A stretch of DNA of 64,000 bases from Pseudonocardia halophobica (GTDB taxonomy: Bacteria; Actinomycetota; Actinomycetes; Mycobacteriales; Pseudonocardiaceae): contig NZ_BSFQ01000001.1 in NCBI RefSeq assembly GCF_027922425.1, positions 186,001 to 250,000 of the forward strand, in the 5' to 3' direction. How positions within the stretch are numbered: the stretch's first letter is position 1; each line of letters starts with the position of its first letter. Shown here one piece after another: positions 15,728 through 28,866 of the stretch. The notes below the pieces were generated by a model that was given only the letters and a program-made list of their open reading frames with translations, did not search any database and was not told the origin of the DNA. The position numbers and the translations under genes are program-made.

Positions 15728-18244
15728 TCAGCCGGTCACCTCGGTGGCGTCCGCATCGTCCTCCGCGTTGCGCGCGACCGCCAGCAGCGTGGCGTTCTCG
15801 CCGAGGTTCATGAGGCGCACCCCCTTCGTCTGCCGGCCGGCCTTCCGCACCTCGCGGGCCGAGGTCCGGATGACACCGCCGGTCGACGTGATCGCGTACA
15901 GCTCGTCGTCGATCCCGACGATGAGCGCGCCGACCAGCGTGCCACGGCGGCGGTCGTACTGGAGGGTCAACACTCCCTTGCCGCCGCGTCCCTGGACCGG
16001 GTAGTCCTCGATCGGGGTGCGCTTCGCGTACCCGCCCGCGGTGGCGACCAGGACGAAGCGGTCCGGCACGACCACGCCGATCGACAGCAGCCGGTCGCCG
16101 TCGTTGAAGCGCATGCCCAGCACACCGGACGTGGCCCGGCCCATCGGGCGCAGCACCTCGTCGCTGGCCGTGAACCGGATCGACTGGCCCTCGGCGGAGA
16201 CGAGCAGCAGGTCGTCGTCCGCGGCGCAGAGCACCGCACCGATCAGCTCGTCCTCGTCCCGCAGGTTGATGCCGATCAGGCCGCCCGAGCGGTTGGAGTC
16301 GAAGTCCTCGAGGCGGGACTTCTTCACCAGGCCGTTTCTCGTCGCGAGGACGAGATACGGCGCGGCCTGGTAGTCCTTGATCTGCATGACCTGGGCGATG
16401 TGCTCGTCCGGCTGGAAGGCCAACAGGTTGGCGACGTGCTGGCCGCGGGCGTTGCGGTTCGCCTCGGGGAGCTCGTAGGCCTTGAGCCGGTACACGCGGC
16501 CCTTGTTCGTGAAGAACAGGATCCAGTCGTGCGTGGAGCACACGAAGAAGTGGGCGACGATGTCGTCCTGCTTCAGCGTGGCGCCCTGCACGCCCTTGCC
16601 GCCGCGCTTCTGCGCGCGGTACAGGTCCGTCTTGGTGCGCTTCGCGTAGCCGGTCTCGGTGATCGTGACGACCACGTCCTCGACGGCGATGAGGTCCTCG
16701 TTGGTGACGTCGCCGTCGTCGGCGACGAGGCGGGTGCGCCGCTCGTCGCCGTGCTTGTCGACGATCTCCATGAGCTCGTCGCGGACGATCTGCCGCTGCC
16801 GCTCGGGCCGGGCGAGGATGTCCTCGTAGTCGGCGATCTCGAGCTCGATCTCGGCCAGCTCGTCGACGATCTTCTGCCGCTCCAGGGCGGCCAGGCGGCG
16901 CAGCTGCATGTCCAGGATCGCCTGGGCCTGGACCTCGTCGACCTCGAGCAGGTCGATGAGGCCCTGCCGGGCGACGTCGACCGTCTCCGACGCCCGGATC
17001 AGCGCGATGACCTCGTCGAGCGCGTCGAGCGCCTTGACCAGACCACGCAGGATGTGGGCCCGCTCCTCGGCCTTGCGCAGCCGGTAGCGGGTGCGCCGGA
17101 CGATGACCTCGATCTGGTGCCGGATGTAGTTCCGGACGACCTGGTCCAGCCGCAGCGTGCGGGGCACGCCGTCGACGATCGCCAGCATGTTGACGCCGAA
17201 GCTGTACTGCAGCTGGCTGTGCTTGTAGAGGTTGTTCAGCACGACCTTGGCCACGGCGTCGCGCTTCAGTGTGAAGACGATCCGCATGCCGACGCGGTCG
17301 GAGGACTCGTCGTTGATCTCGGAGATCCCGGTGAGCTTGCCGTCCCGGATCATCGAGGCGATCGACTCGACGAGGTTGTCCGGGTTGACCTGGTACGGCA
17401 GCTCGGTGACGACGAGGGTGGTGCGCCCCTTGGCGTCCTCCTCGACCTCGACGACCGCGCGCATCCGCACCGAGCCGCGGCCGGTGCGGTAGGCGGACTC
17501 GATGCCGTCCCGCCCCACGATCAGGCCGGCCGTCGGGAAGTCCGGGCCCTTGATGCGGGCCATGAGCGCCTCGAGGAGCTCCTCGTCCGACGCCTCGTGG
17601 TTGTCCAGCGCCCAGACGACGCCCTCGCCCACCTCGCGCAGGTTGTGCGGCGGGATGTTCGTGGCCATGCCGACGGCGATGCCGACGGAGCCGTTGATCA
17701 GCAGGTTGGGCACCCGCGACGGCAGGACGACGGGCTCCTGCGTCTTGCCGTCGTAGTTGTCGATCAGGTCGACGGTGTCCTCGTTGATGTCCTGCAACAT
17801 CGCGAGGGCGAGCGGCGAGAGGCGGCACTCCGTGTACCGCATGGCCGCCGCGGGGTCGTTGCCCCGGGAGCCGAAGTTGCCCTGCCCGTCGATCAGCGGG
17901 TAGCGCATCGACCACGGCTGCGCGAGCCGGACCAGCGCGTCGTAGATCGCCGAGTCGCCGTGCGGGTGGTAGTTACCCATCACCTCGCCGACGACGCGGG
18001 CGCACTTGACGTAGGAGCGGTCCGGCCGGAAGCCGTTCTCCCCCATCGAGTAGAGGACGCGCCGGTGCACCGGCTTGAGGCCGTCCTCGACCAGCGGCAG
18101 CGCGCGCCCCACGATCACGCTCATCGCGTAGTCGATGTACGAGCGCTGCATCTCGTGCTGGATGTCGACCGGCTCGATCCGGTCGCCACCGCCGCCGTCG
18201 GCGGGCCCGGTCGGTGGGAGCGTGGGGTCCAGGGTGTCGGTCAT
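15728..18244 (-). CDS. gyrA: DNA gyrase subunit A
   Basis: An 838-aa protein of normal length. It has the breakage-reunion winged helix with catalytic Tyr137 (AAMRYTE), followed by a C-terminal beta-pinwheel starting near the GyrA box (QKRGGKG) and containing repeated RGGKG-like blades. The quinolone-determining region reads GDSAIYD with Ser98 and Asp102, the positions equivalent to E. coli Ser83 and Asp87, so no common resistance substitution is seen. With GyrB it introduces negative supercoils ahead of replication. It lies 51 bp downstream of gyrB in the same direction. Confidence 0.98.
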   Translation of the reverse strand: MTDTLDPTLPPTGPADGGGGDRIEPVDIQHEMQRSYIDYAMSVIVGRALPLVEDGLKPVHRRVLYSMGENGFRPDRSYVKCARVVGEVMGNYHPHGDSAIYDALVRLAQPWSMRYPLIDGQGNFGSRGNDPAAAMRYTECRLSPLALAMLQDINEDTVDLIDNYDGKTQEPVVLPSRVPNLLINGSVGIAVGMATNIPPHNLREVGEGVVWALDNHEASDEELLEALMARIKGPDFPTAGLIVGRDGIESAYRTGRGSVRMRAVVEVEEDAKGRTTLVVTELPYQVNPDNLVESIASMIRDGKLTGISEINDESSDRVGMRIVFTLKRDAVAKVVLNNLYKHSQLQYSFGVNMLAIVDGVPRTLRLDQVVRNYIRHQIEVIVRRTRYRLRKAEERAHILRGLVKALDALDEVIALIRASETVDVARQGLIDLLEVDEVQAQAILDMQLRRLAALERQKIVDELAEIELEIADYEDILARPERQRQIVRDELMEIVDKHGDERRTRLVADDGDVTNEDLIAVEDVVVTITETGYAKRTKTDLYRAQKRGGKGVQGATLKQDDIVAHFFVCSTHDWILFFTNKGRVYRLKAYELPEANRNARGQHVANLLAFQPDEHIAQVMQIKDYQAAPYLVLATRNGLVKKSRLEDFDSNRSGGLIGINLRDEDELIGAVLCAADDDLLLVSAEGQSIRFTASDEVLRPMGRATSGVLGMRFNDGDRLLSIGVVVPDRFVLVATAGGYAKRTPIEDYPVQGRGGKGVLTLQYDRRRGTLVGALIVGIDDELYAITSTGGVIRTSAREVRKAGRQTKGVRLMNLGENATLLAVARNAEDDADATEVTG

Positions 18245-18295
18245 CGTCCTTCTCTCACGTGCGATCCGTACGTGCGTCTAGAACAGGCGTGTGAT

Positions 18296-20710
<2,415 letters not shown>

Positions 20711-21394
20711 TCAGCCGTACGTGTCCCGGGGGCCGCGGCCGCGGACGTGGCGGGGGCCGTGCCGCCAGCTCGGCCCGCTCGGCCCGACCACGCGGATCCG
20801 GCGCACGACGTCCGGCCCCACCGCCCCGGCGAGCCGCTGCAGCAGCTGGCGCTGCAACGTCCGGAGCTGCGTGGCCCACGCGGTCGACTCCGCCTGCAGG
20901 GTCAGCTCGCCGTCCCGCAGCGAGACCGGCGTGCAGTGGTCGGCGATGTCCGGCCCGACGAGCGTGGGCCAGCGGCCCAGCACCGTCGCGTCGGTCAGCC
21001 GCGAGGACCAGCCGCGGTCCATCGCCACCCGGGACACCACCCGGCCGAACGGCTGCGGGTCGCGGTTGTCCGGGCCGGGGCCGGACCAGCGCCGGCGGCG
21101 ACCGCGGCCGAAGCCCTTCGGCCGCACGCCCCGCTGCTCGGCCTCCCGCTCCTGCCGCTTCTGGGCGTTGGCCTCCCGGGCGGCCGCCAGCGCATCCCGG
21201 GCGAGGTCCGCACCGCGTCGCTCACCGTCGCCGACCGGTTCCTCCCCGTCGCGCCGAGCGGTACGAGCGGTCTCGTCCCCAGGGGTGTGGACAGGGTTGT
21301 GGGCTACCGGTCGGTCCGACGGTCGATCGTTCGCGGCGGGCGGTGTGTTGTGACGGGAGTCACGAGAGGAGCGGGAGTTATCCACAGTATCCAC
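20711..21394 (-). CDS. dciA: DUF721 / DciA-type protein
   Basis: A 227-aa protein. A basic, low-complexity N-terminal half ([16 protein letters not shown]) precedes the DUF721 domain: [82 protein letters not shown]721 proteins include DciA, which loads or activates the replicative helicase in bacteria lacking DnaC/DnaI. The position between recF and gyrB is the conserved actinobacterial one. The start is uncertain: GTG at 21394 has AAGG only 2 bp away, and GTG at 21385 has better spacing. Confidence 0.85.
   Translation of the reverse strand: MDTVDNSRSSRDSRHNTPPAANDRPSDRPVAHNPVHTPGDETARTARRDGEEPVGDGERRGADLARDALAAAREANAQKRQEREAEQRGVRPKGFGRGRRRRWSGPGPDNRDPQPFGRVVSRVAMDRGWSSRLTDATVLGRWPTLVGPDIADHCTPVSLRDGELTLQAESTAWATQLRTLQRQLLQRLAGAVGPDVVRRIRVVGPSGPSWRHGPRHVRGRGPRDTYG
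21378..21386 (+). promoter_or_regulatory. perfect DnaA box TTATCCACA at the start of the DUF721 gene
   Basis: It matches the consensus exactly. It lies within the first codons of the DUF721 (dciA) gene, next to a second partial box (TATCCACAA). In this GC-rich DNA such a match is unlikely by chance. Confidence 0.5.
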
Positions 21395-21454
21395 AACCTT
21401 GTCCCCAGGAGCGCCCGCCCGGAGGGCGCTCGACGTCTTCCGTTCCGTCGCACG

Positions 21455-22591
21455 TCAGGTGGTGTTCGGCGGTGGTGTGTCCGGTTCGACCCGTACCGCC
21501 GATCCACCGCCCACCGCATAGCGCGTCCCCAGCAGCTCCGCCGGGACGTCCTCCGCGACCGCCGCGGTCACGACGACCTGCTCCGCCTCCGCGGCGACCG
21601 CGGACAACGCGCGCCGCCGTTGCGCGTCCAGCTCGGCGAACACGTCGTCGAGGATGAGGACGGGCTCGACGTCGTCGGCCTTCAGCAGCCGGTACGAGGC
21701 CAGCCGAAGCGCGAGCGCGATCGCCCACGACTCGCCGTGGCTCGCGTAGCCCTTCGCCGGCCCCTCGCCGAGGTTGAGCAGCAGGTCGTCCCGGTGCGGG
21801 CCGACCAGGCACACCCCGCGCTCGATCTCCTGCCGGCGCACCTGGGCGAGCTCGTCGAGGAGGAGCGCCTCGAGCTCTTGTGGTGAGGGGGGCAGCTCGC
21901 CGGGGATCGAGCACCGGTAGGCCAGCGTCAAGGGATCCGACGACGGCGCCACCTCGGCGAAGGCCTTCTCGGCGTGCGGCGCGATGCCCTCGACCAGGTC
22001 GAGCCGGCCGGCCAGCAGCGCGGCACCGTGCCGGGCGAGGTGCCCGTCCCAGACCTCGAGGGTGGAGAGGTCGGCGTGGCGGTTGCGTGCGGTCTTGAGC
22101 AGCGCGGACCGCTGCCGCAGCACACGCTCGTAGTCGCTGCGCACGCCGGCGTAGCGCGGGTAGCGGGCCACGAGCAGCTCGTCGAGGAACCGCCGGCGCT
22201 CGCCGGGGTCGCCGCGGACGAGGGCGAGGTCCTCCGGCGCGAACAGGACGCTGCGCAGGATGCCGAGGATCTCGCGCGGGCGCGCCACCGGCGCACGGTT
22301 GACCCGCGCCCGGTTGGCCTTGCCGGCGGTGATCTCCAGCTCGACGTTCAGCTCGCGGCCCTGGTGCACGACCTGGCCGCGGACGATGGCGCGCTGGGCG
22401 CCGCGCCGGATCAGCGGGGCGTCCGTGGCGACCCGGTGCGAGCCGAGCGTGGCGAGGTACCCGATCGCCTCGACCAGGTTCGTCTTGCCGACGCCGTTGG
22501 ACCCGACCAGGACGGTGACGCCCGGTTCCAGGAGGAGCTCCGCGCGTTCCCAGGAGCGGAAGTCCTCGACCGCGAGCCGACGGAGATGCAC
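21455..22591 (-). CDS. recF: DNA replication and repair protein RecF
   Basis: A 378-aa SMC-like ATPase. The N-terminus is [20 protein letters not shown], Walker A GSNGVGKT spans 30-37, the signature-like segment is [20 protein letters not shown] and Walker B is [14 protein letters not shown]. RecF acts with RecO/RecR in gap repair and replication restart. The start codon lies 14 bp after the gnd stop, indicating co-transcription in the dnaN-gnd-recF-dciA run. Confidence 0.97.
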   Translation of the reverse strand: MHLRRLAVEDFRSWERAELLLEPGVTVLVGSNGVGKTNLVEAIGYLATLGSHRVATDAPLIRRGAQRAIVRGQVVHQGRELNVELEITAGKANRARVNRAPVARPREILGILRSVLFAPEDLALVRGDPGERRRFLDELLVARYPRYAGVRSDYERVLRQRSALLKTARNRHADLSTLEVWDGHLARHGAALLAGRLDLVEGIAPHAEKAFAEVAPSSDPLTLAYRCSIPGELPPSPQELEALLLDELAQVRRQEIERGVCLVGPHRDDLLLNLGEGPAKGYASHGESWAIALALRLASYRLLKADDVEPVLILDDVFAELDAQRRRALSAVAAEAEQVVVTAAVAEDVPAELLGTRYAVGGGSAVRVEPDTPPPNTT

Positions 22592-22605
22592 CTCGCAGGT
22601 CTACC

Positions 22606-23553
22606 TCAGCCGTGGGTGGAGCCGGTGCCCGAGCTGGGTCCCGCGACGTCACCGGGGGCGCCGGCCGGGCCGGCGGCCTTCTTCACCGCGTGCCCGCCGA
22701 ACTGGTTGCGCAGCGCCGCGACCGCCTTCATCGCGGGCGACTCGTCCTGCCGGGAGGCGAAGCGCGCGAAAAGCGCCGCGGAGATCACCGGAAGCGGAAC
22801 TGCGTGCTGGATGGCCTCCTCGATCGTCCACCGGCCCTCGCCGGAGTCGTCGACGTAGCCCTCGAGGTCGGCCAGGTGCGGGTCGTCGGACAGCGCGTTG
22901 ACCAGCAGGTCCAGCAACCAGGACCGGACGACGGTGCCGCGCGACCACGCCTGGATCACCCCGGGCACGTCCTCGACCAGCGGCGAGGCCTCCATCAGCT
23001 CGAAGCCCTCGGCGTAGGCCTGCATCAGGCCGTACTCGATGCCGTTGTGCACCATCTTCGAGAAGTGGCCGGCACCGACCGGGCCGGCGTGGGCGAAGCC
23101 CTCCTCGCGCGGGCCCTCCGGCCGCAGCGCGTCGAAGATCGGCATGGCGAGCTCGATGTGCTCCGGGGCGCCGCCCGCCATCAGGCCGTAGCCGTTGTCC
23201 TTGCCCCAGATGCCGCCGGACACACCACAGTCGACGTAGCCGATCCCCCTGCCGTGCAACAGCTCCGCGTTCGGGGCGTCGTCGGTGTAGCGGGAGTTGC
23301 CGCCGTCGATCACCAGGTCGCCGGGCTCGAGGATGTCGGCCAGCGCGCGGACCGTGGAGCGGGTCGGCTCGCCGGAGGGCACCATCACCCAGACCACCCG
23401 CGGCGCGGACAGCGCCTTCGCGAGGTCCTCGAGCGACGGCACGTCGGTCACCTCGGGCCGCGGGTCGAACCCGACGACCTCGTGGCCCGCCGCGCGCACC
23501 CGGTCCCGCATGTTGCCGCCCATGCGGCCCAGGCCGATCAGTCCGAGTTGCAC
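22606..23553 (-). CDS. gnd: 6-phosphogluconate dehydrogenase, decarboxylating (YqeC/GndA-like short form)
   Basis: A 315-aa member of the short, often NAD-dependent 6PGDH type. It has the Rossmann motif LGLIGLGRMGGNM at the N-terminus and substrate-binding GGNSRYTDDAPNAELLHGRG, then CGVSGGIWGKDNGY. The catalytic region is VGAGHFSKMVHNGIEYGLMQ, with the lysine and asparagine. It oxidises 6-phosphogluconate to ribulose-5-phosphate. The GTG start has AGGGAG 7 bp upstream. Its placement between dnaN and recF is typical of actinobacteria. Confidence 0.93.
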   Translation of the reverse strand: MQLGLIGLGRMGGNMRDRVRAAGHEVVGFDPRPEVTDVPSLEDLAKALSAPRVVWVMVPSGEPTRSTVRALADILEPGDLVIDGGNSRYTDDAPNAELLHGRGIGYVDCGVSGGIWGKDNGYGLMAGGAPEHIELAMPIFDALRPEGPREEGFAHAGPVGAGHFSKMVHNGIEYGLMQAYAEGFELMEASPLVEDVPGVIQAWSRGTVVRSWLLDLLVNALSDDPHLADLEGYVDDSGEGRWTIEEAIQHAVPLPVISAALFARFASRQDESPAMKAVAALRNQFGGHAVKKAAGPAGAPGDVAGPSSGTGSTHG

Positions 23554-23692
23554 GTCCCGCTCCCTACAGCTCGCTCGTGGGTCCCCGCGCCGGCCGGCGC
23601 CGGACCCATCGTGCCGCATCGGACGGCGCGACGATCAGTCGGAGCACGGCGCTCGGACGCCGATACTCGCTTCGCGAGCTCCGCTCAGCGCT

Positions 23693-23721
23693 GATGTTCG
23701 CTCCGCGAGCTCCGCTCAGCC
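23693..23721 (+). repeat. 29-bp dispersed repeat, copy 1
   Basis: The segment is the exact reverse complement of 36278-36306. It overlaps the dnaN stop codon (23716-23718). A related partial copy containing CGCGAGCTCCGCTCAGC sits directly upstream at 23674-23690. Its internal core GAGCTC is palindromic, suggesting a structured repetitive element. Confidence 0.6.
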
Positions 23722-24870
23722 CGGCAGGCGGACCGGCATCAGCAGGTGGAGGTACCCCGGAACGGCGGGGGCGTCACCCGCGTCCTCACCGTCGGCCGGC
23801 GGGACGACCGGGCGCACCAGGGCGGGCCGGTTCGGCGTGGTGAACGTGAGCTGCGCCTTCTCGGTGTGCAGCGCGCCGAGGGCGTCGAGCAGGTAGCCGG
23901 GGTTGAACGCGATGGTGAGCGCGGTGCCGTCGAGCGCGCAGGGCAGCTCCTCCTCGGCGCTCCCGACGTCCTCGCCGCCGGCCGCGAGCCGCAGGCCCTC
24001 CTCGCCGAACTCCAGCCGGATCTGCGCGACGCGGTCCGCGACCAGCGACACGCGCTTGATCGCCTCGACGAGCGCGGCGACCTCGAGCTCGGCCGCGGTG
24101 GTGTGCTCGGCGGGGATCAGCTGCCGGAAGCGCGGGAACTCGGCGTCGAGCAGGCGGGTGGTGGCGCGGCGGCCGCCACCGGTCATGCCGAGCATCCCGT
24201 CGCCCGCGGAGAGCGCGATCTCGACGGTGCCGGCGCCGGCGAGCGTCTTCGCCACGTCCGAGAGCGTCTTCGCCGGGATGAGCACGGCGGTGGACACGCC
24301 GGCGTCCTCGGGCTGCCAGTCGAGCTCGCGGACCGCGAGCCGGAACCGGTCCGTGGCGGCCAGGGTCAGCCGGGAGCCCTCGATCTCCAGCCGGACGCCG
24401 GTGAGCATCGGCAGCGTGTCGTCCCGGCCCGCGGCGACGGCCACCTGGGCGACCGCCCCGGCCAGCTCCGCGGCGTCGACCGCGCCGGCGCGCTGCGGCA
24501 TCGCCGGCAGCTGCGGGTAGTCCTCCACCGGCATGATCGGCAGCGAGAACCGGCTGTTCCCGCAGTTGATCGTGGCCCGGGCGCCGTCGACCACGAGGTC
24601 GACCGGCTTGTTCGGCAGGGCGCGGGTGATGTCCGCGAGCAGCCGGCCGGAGACGAGCACCTGGCCTGGGTCGCCGATCGTCGCGTCGAGCTCCACGCGG
24701 GCCGAGGTCTCGTAGTCGAACCCGGAGACCGTGAGCCGGTCGCCGCCCTCCCCCGAGGCGGCGTCGATCAGGACACCACCGAGGACCGGAACCGGCGGCC
24801 GCGCGGGCAGGCTGCGTGCCACCCAGGCGGCAGCGTCGGCGAGGACGTCGCGTTCGACCCGGAACTTCAT
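23716..24870 (-). CDS. dnaN: DNA polymerase III beta subunit (sliding clamp)
   Basis: A 384-aa clamp of usual length, with three repeated clamp domains. It starts MKFRVERDVLADAAAWVARS and ends LHLLMPVRLPG, where the MPVR segment is the conserved end of the peptide-binding pocket. It tethers polymerase and recruits ligase and repair factors. The last codons are overlapped by a dispersed repeat. It is separated from dnaA by the presumed origin. Confidence 0.97.
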   Translation of the reverse strand: MKFRVERDVLADAAAWVARSLPARPPVPVLGGVLIDAASGEGGDRLTVSGFDYETSARVELDATIGDPGQVLVSGRLLADITRALPNKPVDLVVDGARATINCGNSRFSLPIMPVEDYPQLPAMPQRAGAVDAAELAGAVAQVAVAAGRDDTLPMLTGVRLEIEGSRLTLAATDRFRLAVRELDWQPEDAGVSTAVLIPAKTLSDVAKTLAGAGTVEIALSAGDGMLGMTGGGRRATTRLLDAEFPRFRQLIPAEHTTAAELEVAALVEAIKRVSLVADRVAQIRLEFGEEGLRLAAGGEDVGSAEEELPCALDGTALTIAFNPGYLLDALGALHTEKAQLTFTTPNRPALVRPVVPPADGEDAGDAPAVPGYLHLLMPVRLPG

Positions 24871-26135
24871 GGCGAGGGAGACCTTTCACCGGTGGTCACT
24901 GGGTGTGACCGGGAGGCGGGCACACGGGACGGGCTGTGAGGAGCCCGGACGAGGTGGGTCCCCGACGGGGTCCGGCGGCTCGGCCGTGAACGGCTCCCCG
25001 GGATCCCGCCGACGACCCGGCGGTCCGGGATCGGCCGACTCACCGTAGAGCCTCCCGCGTCCGGGTGTCACGTCGCCCGGTCGCCGTCCGGCGAGCGGTC
25101 GGCGGAGATCGGCTCGTGCCCCGTCCGTGTCCTCCATCCACCCCCTTCTTTCTCTTGTAGTTCCTCGAAGAGAGAACTCCAGAAGCAGAGACAGGGCCTG
25201 TGCACAGTGTGGATGGCCGTCGTCGTCGCAGGTCGCGCGGTGCGGCGTCCTGGGGACCGAGCCTCGGGACCGAGTCGGGACGGACGCGGCGGGCCGTGGA
25301 TGGCCGGCGTTCTCGCGAGGTTGTCCGACGCCCATCCCCGTCCCGGTGGGGAGTTGTCCACTGTTCTCGGGGCGTCCGTCCACGGGCTGCGGCACGACAA
25401 TCCACAGAGTTGTCCCCAGATGTGGGTGAAGCGTGGCCGTGCGTCCACGCTGTGCGACCGGTCGGCGTCCTCGCGGCAACCCGGTGGCGACGGGCGGCAC
25501 CCTCAGAAGTCCCGCCCTGCACACGTTCCGCAACTGACCGTGAGCGGATCGGTCACGCCGCGAGCCCGGCGCTGGGCCGGCCGTGCGCCGAACGCCCCCT
25601 ACCGGACGACGAGCGGTGAGGGCGGGAGCGACACGCGGGCGATTTCGATCTCTACCGGATGGAGATCGCGGTCGGGAGGTGTGGGAGGCGGCGAAGCGGA
25701 AGTGGATCTCCACGGCGGTCGTTCCGCGTGCTGCGGAGAGGCGCTGAGACGGCCGCAGAGGCCCGTTCGCGATGAGCCGTGTGGGTGCAGGTGGTCCGGT
25801 GCAGCCGGTGACGGTGCGAGATCGGGCGGCTCGTGCTGCGGCGGGCTCCTCCCGGCCGGAGAGCTTGGGGATGGCTGGGGACAACTCGCGATCTTCGCTG
25901 CTCGCGCGCCCGCGAGTCGGAGGCTCCGGTGGCGCGAGTCGGGAGATGTGGAGCGCCGCGAGGCCGGTGGGGCGTCCGTGATCGTCGGCTCGGGCGCAGA
26001 TCGGTCGCCCGTGGCGTCGAGCGGTCCCGGACGACGATCACGTCGGTGAGCGCGCCGCCGTAGGGCGCCGAGCCGGCGCACACCGATTCGCACGCTGCCC
26101 GAGGCTGCCCTCCGGCCACCGGAGGGCAGCCGCCC
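24871..26135. other. putative chromosomal replication origin (oriC)
   Basis: A 1265-bp gene-free stretch lies between dnaN and dnaA, the actinobacterial oriC location. DnaA-box-like 9-mers cluster in the dnaN-proximal half: TTGTCCACT at 25354-25362, CAATCCACA at 25398-25406, TTGTCCCCA at 25410-25418 and, on the other strand, CCATCCACA at 25208-25216 and TTGTCCCCA at 25876-25884. A less GC-rich, pyrimidine-rich stretch at about 25141-25195 is a candidate unwinding element. Open frames here lack ribosome sites and family resemblance. Confidence 0.75.
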
Positions 26136-27797
26136 TCAGTGCCGGGCGCGCTGCTTGATGCGGGCGGTGAGCTCCTGCACCTGCTCGAAGGTCTTACGAC
26201 GCAGCGAGATCTCGTTGCGGATCTTCTTGTCCGCGTGCATGACCGTGGTGTGGTCGCGGCCGCCGAAGGTCTGCCCGATGCGCGGCAGCGAGAGGTCGGT
26301 GAGCTCGCGGCACAGGTACATGGAGATCTGGCGGGCCTGGGCGAGGGCCTTCGTCTTCCCCGGCCCGCAGAGCTCCTCCATCGTCACGTCGAAGAACTCG
26401 GCGGTGACCGCCATGATCGTCGGCGCGGTGATCTCGGAGGCGGCCGAGTCGGGGATGAGGTCGCGCAGCACGATCTCGGCGAGCTGCGTGTCGACCGGCT
26501 GCCGGTTGAGCGAGGCGAAGGCCGTCACGCGGATCAGCGCGCCCTCGAGCTCACGGATGTTCCGCTCGATGCGCTCGGCGATGAACTCCAGCACGTCCCC
26601 GGGCACGGCGAGCCGGTCCTGCGCGGCCTTCTTCCGGAGGATCGCGATGCGCGTCTCCAGCTCGGGCGGCTGGATGTCGGTGATCAGGCCCCACTCGAAC
26701 CGGGTGCGCATGCGGTCCTCGAGGGTCTCGAGACGCTTCGGCGGCCGGTCGGAGGAGACGACGATCTGCTTGTTCGCGTTGTGGAGGGTGTTGAAGGTGT
26801 GGAAGAACTCCTCCTGGGTCCCCTCCTTCCCCTCCAGGAACTGGATGTCGTCGACCAGCAGGACGTCGACGTCCCGGTAGCGGCGCTGGAAGGCGACCTT
26901 GCGGTCGTCGCGCAGGGAGTTGATGAAGTCGTTCGTGAACTCCTCGGTACTGACGTACCGCACCCGCATCCCCGGGAAGAGCCGCTGGGCGTAGTGCCCC
27001 ACCGCGTGCAGCAGGTGGGTCTTGCCCAGCCCGGACTCGCCCCAGATGAAGAGCGGGTTGTAGGCGCGCGCCGGCGCCTCGGCCACCGCCACCGCCGCGG
27101 CGTGCGAGAAGCGGTTCGACGCCCCGATGACGAAGGTGTCGAAGGTGTACTTCTCGTTCAGCCGGGTCTGCGAGCGCGGTGCGACCGGGTCGCCCGCCTG
27201 CGGGGCCGAGTAGGTCGGCCACACCTCGGGACGGCCGGGGGTGAGCGGGCCGGCCTCGCCGGGGACCGGCGGCTCGGCGCGGTCGACCCCGGCGGGCTCG
27301 GGGAGCGCCGCGGCCGCGGCCGGGTCCACCGGGATGCCCGACGGCGGGGTGGGCGCGTCGTGCACCGTGCCGTCCGCCCCGTTCGATGCCGGGGGCGCCA
27401 TGCCGGGCAGGGGTGCCGCCGCGACCGGGCTCCGACCGTCGGCGATCTCGCCGAGCGACGGGGCACCGGGCCGCACGCGCGACGGCGGGTCCGGGACGTC
27501 CGTCCCGCCGGAGGCGGCGTTGGCGTCGACCACCACCGCGAGGTTCACCTGCACGCCCATGTGCCGGCCGATGGCATCGCTGATCGGGCGCCGGAGAATG
27601 CGCTCGATCGCGTCCTTCGCGAACTCGCTGGGCGCGGCGAGCAGGGCCGTGCCGTCGAGGAGCCCGAGCGGGCGGGTCAGCCGCAGGAAGGCGCGCTGCT
27701 GCGCGGACAGTCCGGGCGAGCCCGGATCCGTCGCGGGTCCGGCGAGGTCGGCGATGACCAGGCTCCACACCTGGGCGAGGTCACCGGGTTCGGCCAC
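26136..27797 (-). CDS. dnaA: chromosomal replication initiator DnaA
   Basis: A 553-aa protein. Domain I covers about 1-85 ([11 protein letters not shown]). An extended Pro/Ala-rich domain II, typical of actinobacteria, covers about 90-205. The AAA+ domain III has Walker A GESGLGKT (253-260) and Walker [10 protein letters not shown] (about 312-320). Domain IV ends with the DnaA-box-binding [15 protein letters not shown]. The GTG at 27797 follows GAGAGGGG at good spacing and gives a canonical domain I; the in-frame start at 27842 is less likely. It initiates replication at the adjacent origin. Confidence 0.97.
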   Translation of the reverse strand: MAEPGDLAQVWSLVIADLAGPATDPGSPGLSAQQRAFLRLTRPLGLLDGTALLAAPSEFAKDAIERILRRPISDAIGRHMGVQVNLAVVVDANAASGGTDVPDPPSRVRPGAPSLGEIADGRSPVAAAPLPGMAPPASNGADGTVHDAPTPPSGIPVDPAAAAALPEPAGVDRAEPPVPGEAGPLTPGRPEVWPTYSAPQAGDPVAPRSQTRLNEKYTFDTFVIGASNRFSHAAAVAVAEAPARAYNPLFIWGESGLGKTHLLHAVGHYAQRLFPGMRVRYVSTEEFTNDFINSLRDDRKVAFQRRYRDVDVLLVDDIQFLEGKEGTQEEFFHTFNTLHNANKQIVVSSDRPPKRLETLEDRMRTRFEWGLITDIQPPELETRIAILRKKAAQDRLAVPGDVLEFIAERIERNIRELEGALIRVTAFASLNRQPVDTQLAEIVLRDLIPDSAASEITAPTIMAVTAEFFDVTMEELCGPGKTKALAQARQISMYLCRELTDLSLPRIGQTFGGRDHTTVMHADKKIRNEISLRRKTFEQVQELTARIKQRARH

Positions 27798-27887
27798 CGC
27801 TCGGCCCCTCTCCGCGTGCCGACCGTGGGGAGCGGTGGGCACGACCTCGTTCGTCGTCTCGTCGGTGTGGGCTGGGCATCCCCAGAC

Positions 27888-27896
27888 TTATCCACA
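27888..27896 (+). promoter_or_regulatory. perfect DnaA box TTATCCACA upstream of dnaA
   Basis: It lies 91 bp upstream of the dnaA start codon in the dnaA-rpmH divergent region (27798-28334). The position suggests autoregulation of dnaA by DnaA binding, as known for other bacteria. No gene is seen in the rest of this 537-bp stretch. Confidence 0.65.
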
Positions 27897-28169
27897 CATG
27901 TGCGTAGACCGTACGCAGGGGAGTACGGCGGGCCGCGACCACCCTCCTGTCGGGCGCGCGCCCGCAGCGTCCGTCGTGTGACAGTCGGAGAAGCCCCGAT
28001 CCCCCCGGATGGAACTGCGAAGCCCGCACGCTAACAACGACCGGCCCGAGGTCACAAGATGCGCAGGTCGGGAGCCTGTACGGACCCGTCCGACGCCCCC
28101 GTCCCAACCTGCGGCGATCACGCAGCGCACCCTCGTCGTCACCGGGATCGGGGCCGCCGCGGGGGTGGT

Positions 28170-28199
28170 TTGCACCGCTCGGAAGCGGCTGCGTACCCT
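28170..28199 (+). promoter_or_regulatory. candidate sigma-70-type promoter for the rpmH operon
   Basis: TTGCAC at 28170-28175, an 18-bp spacer and TACCCT at 28194-28199 make a plausible housekeeping promoter about 135 bp upstream of rpmH. A roughly 130-nt leader would follow. Confidence 0.5.
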
Positions 28200-28334
28200 G
28201 GTCTGCAGGCGCGGTCCCGTCGCCGGCACGTCCGCGTGCCCCGACACGGCAGATGCTGCCACCGCGCACGACCGAGATCAGAAGCTACCGACGGCCCGAG
28301 CACCCCGCGGCGCCGTCGACCGGGAGAGTCGACC

Positions 28335-28472
28335 GTGAGCAAGCGCACCTTTCAGCCGAACAACCGCCGCCGGGCCAAGACGCACGGCTTCCGGCTTCGG
28401 ATGCGCACGCGCGCCGGGCGCGCGATCATCTCCGCGCGCCGCCGCAAGGGCCGCTCGCAGCTCTCGGCCTGA
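28335..28472 (+). CDS. rpmH: 50S ribosomal protein L34
   Basis: A 45-aa protein opening with [19 protein letters not shown] and continuing [19 protein letters not shown]. It matches L34 over its whole length. The GTG start lies in GACCGTGAGC. It is the first gene of the rpmH-rnpA-yidD-yidC-khpB run, divergent from dnaA, the most conserved arrangement at bacterial origins. Confidence 0.98.
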   Translation: MSKRTFQPNNRRRAKTHGFRLRMRTRAGRAIISARRRKGRSQLSA

Positions 28473-28488
28473 TCCCCGCACCGTCGGA

Positions 28489-28866
28489 GTGCTGCCCGCC
28501 GGCGCCCGGCTGACCCGTCGGGACGAGTTCGCCTCGACGATCCGCCACGGCCGCCGTGCGGGCCGCTCCCGGCTCGTCGTACATCTGGACATGGCGTCCA
28601 CCACCGACCCGGCCTCGCAGGCTCCGCCGCGGGCCGGGTTCGTCGTGAGCAAGGCCGTCGGGAACGCGGTGGTCCGCCACCGCGTGGCCCGGCGGTTGCG
28701 TCATCTCGTCGCGGCCCGGCTCGGCATCCTGCCGACCGGGTCGTCGCTCGTCGTGCGGGCGCTCCCGCCCGCCGCCGCGGCGACCTCCGCCGAGCTCGGC
28801 GCGGACCTGGACTCCGCGCTGCGCTCCGCGTCGAAGAAGCTGCGGGGCCGGGAGCCCGCCCGGTGA
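28489..28866 (+). CDS. rnpA: ribonuclease P protein component
   Basis: A 125-aa protein. The RNR signature appears as [20 protein letters not shown], with His replacing the usual Asn and Ala replacing the usual Lys in the 'NRVKRR' motif. The N-terminus [20 protein letters not shown] is typical. It assists the RNase P RNA in 5' maturation of tRNAs. The GTG start is 16 bp after the rpmH stop, and the stop overlaps yidD by 4 bases. Confidence 0.95.
   Translation: MLPAGARLTRRDEFASTIRHGRRAGRSRLVVHLDMASTTDPASQAPPRAGFVVSKAVGNAVVRHRVARRLRHLVAARLGILPTGSSLVVRALPPAAAATSAELGADLDSALRSASKKLRGREPAR

Noticed and set aside
25599..26093. Possible 164-aa protein in the dnaN-dnaA interval
   Set aside because: Arg/Pro/Ser-rich translation with no ribosome-binding site and no family resemblance; the interval is better explained as oriC.
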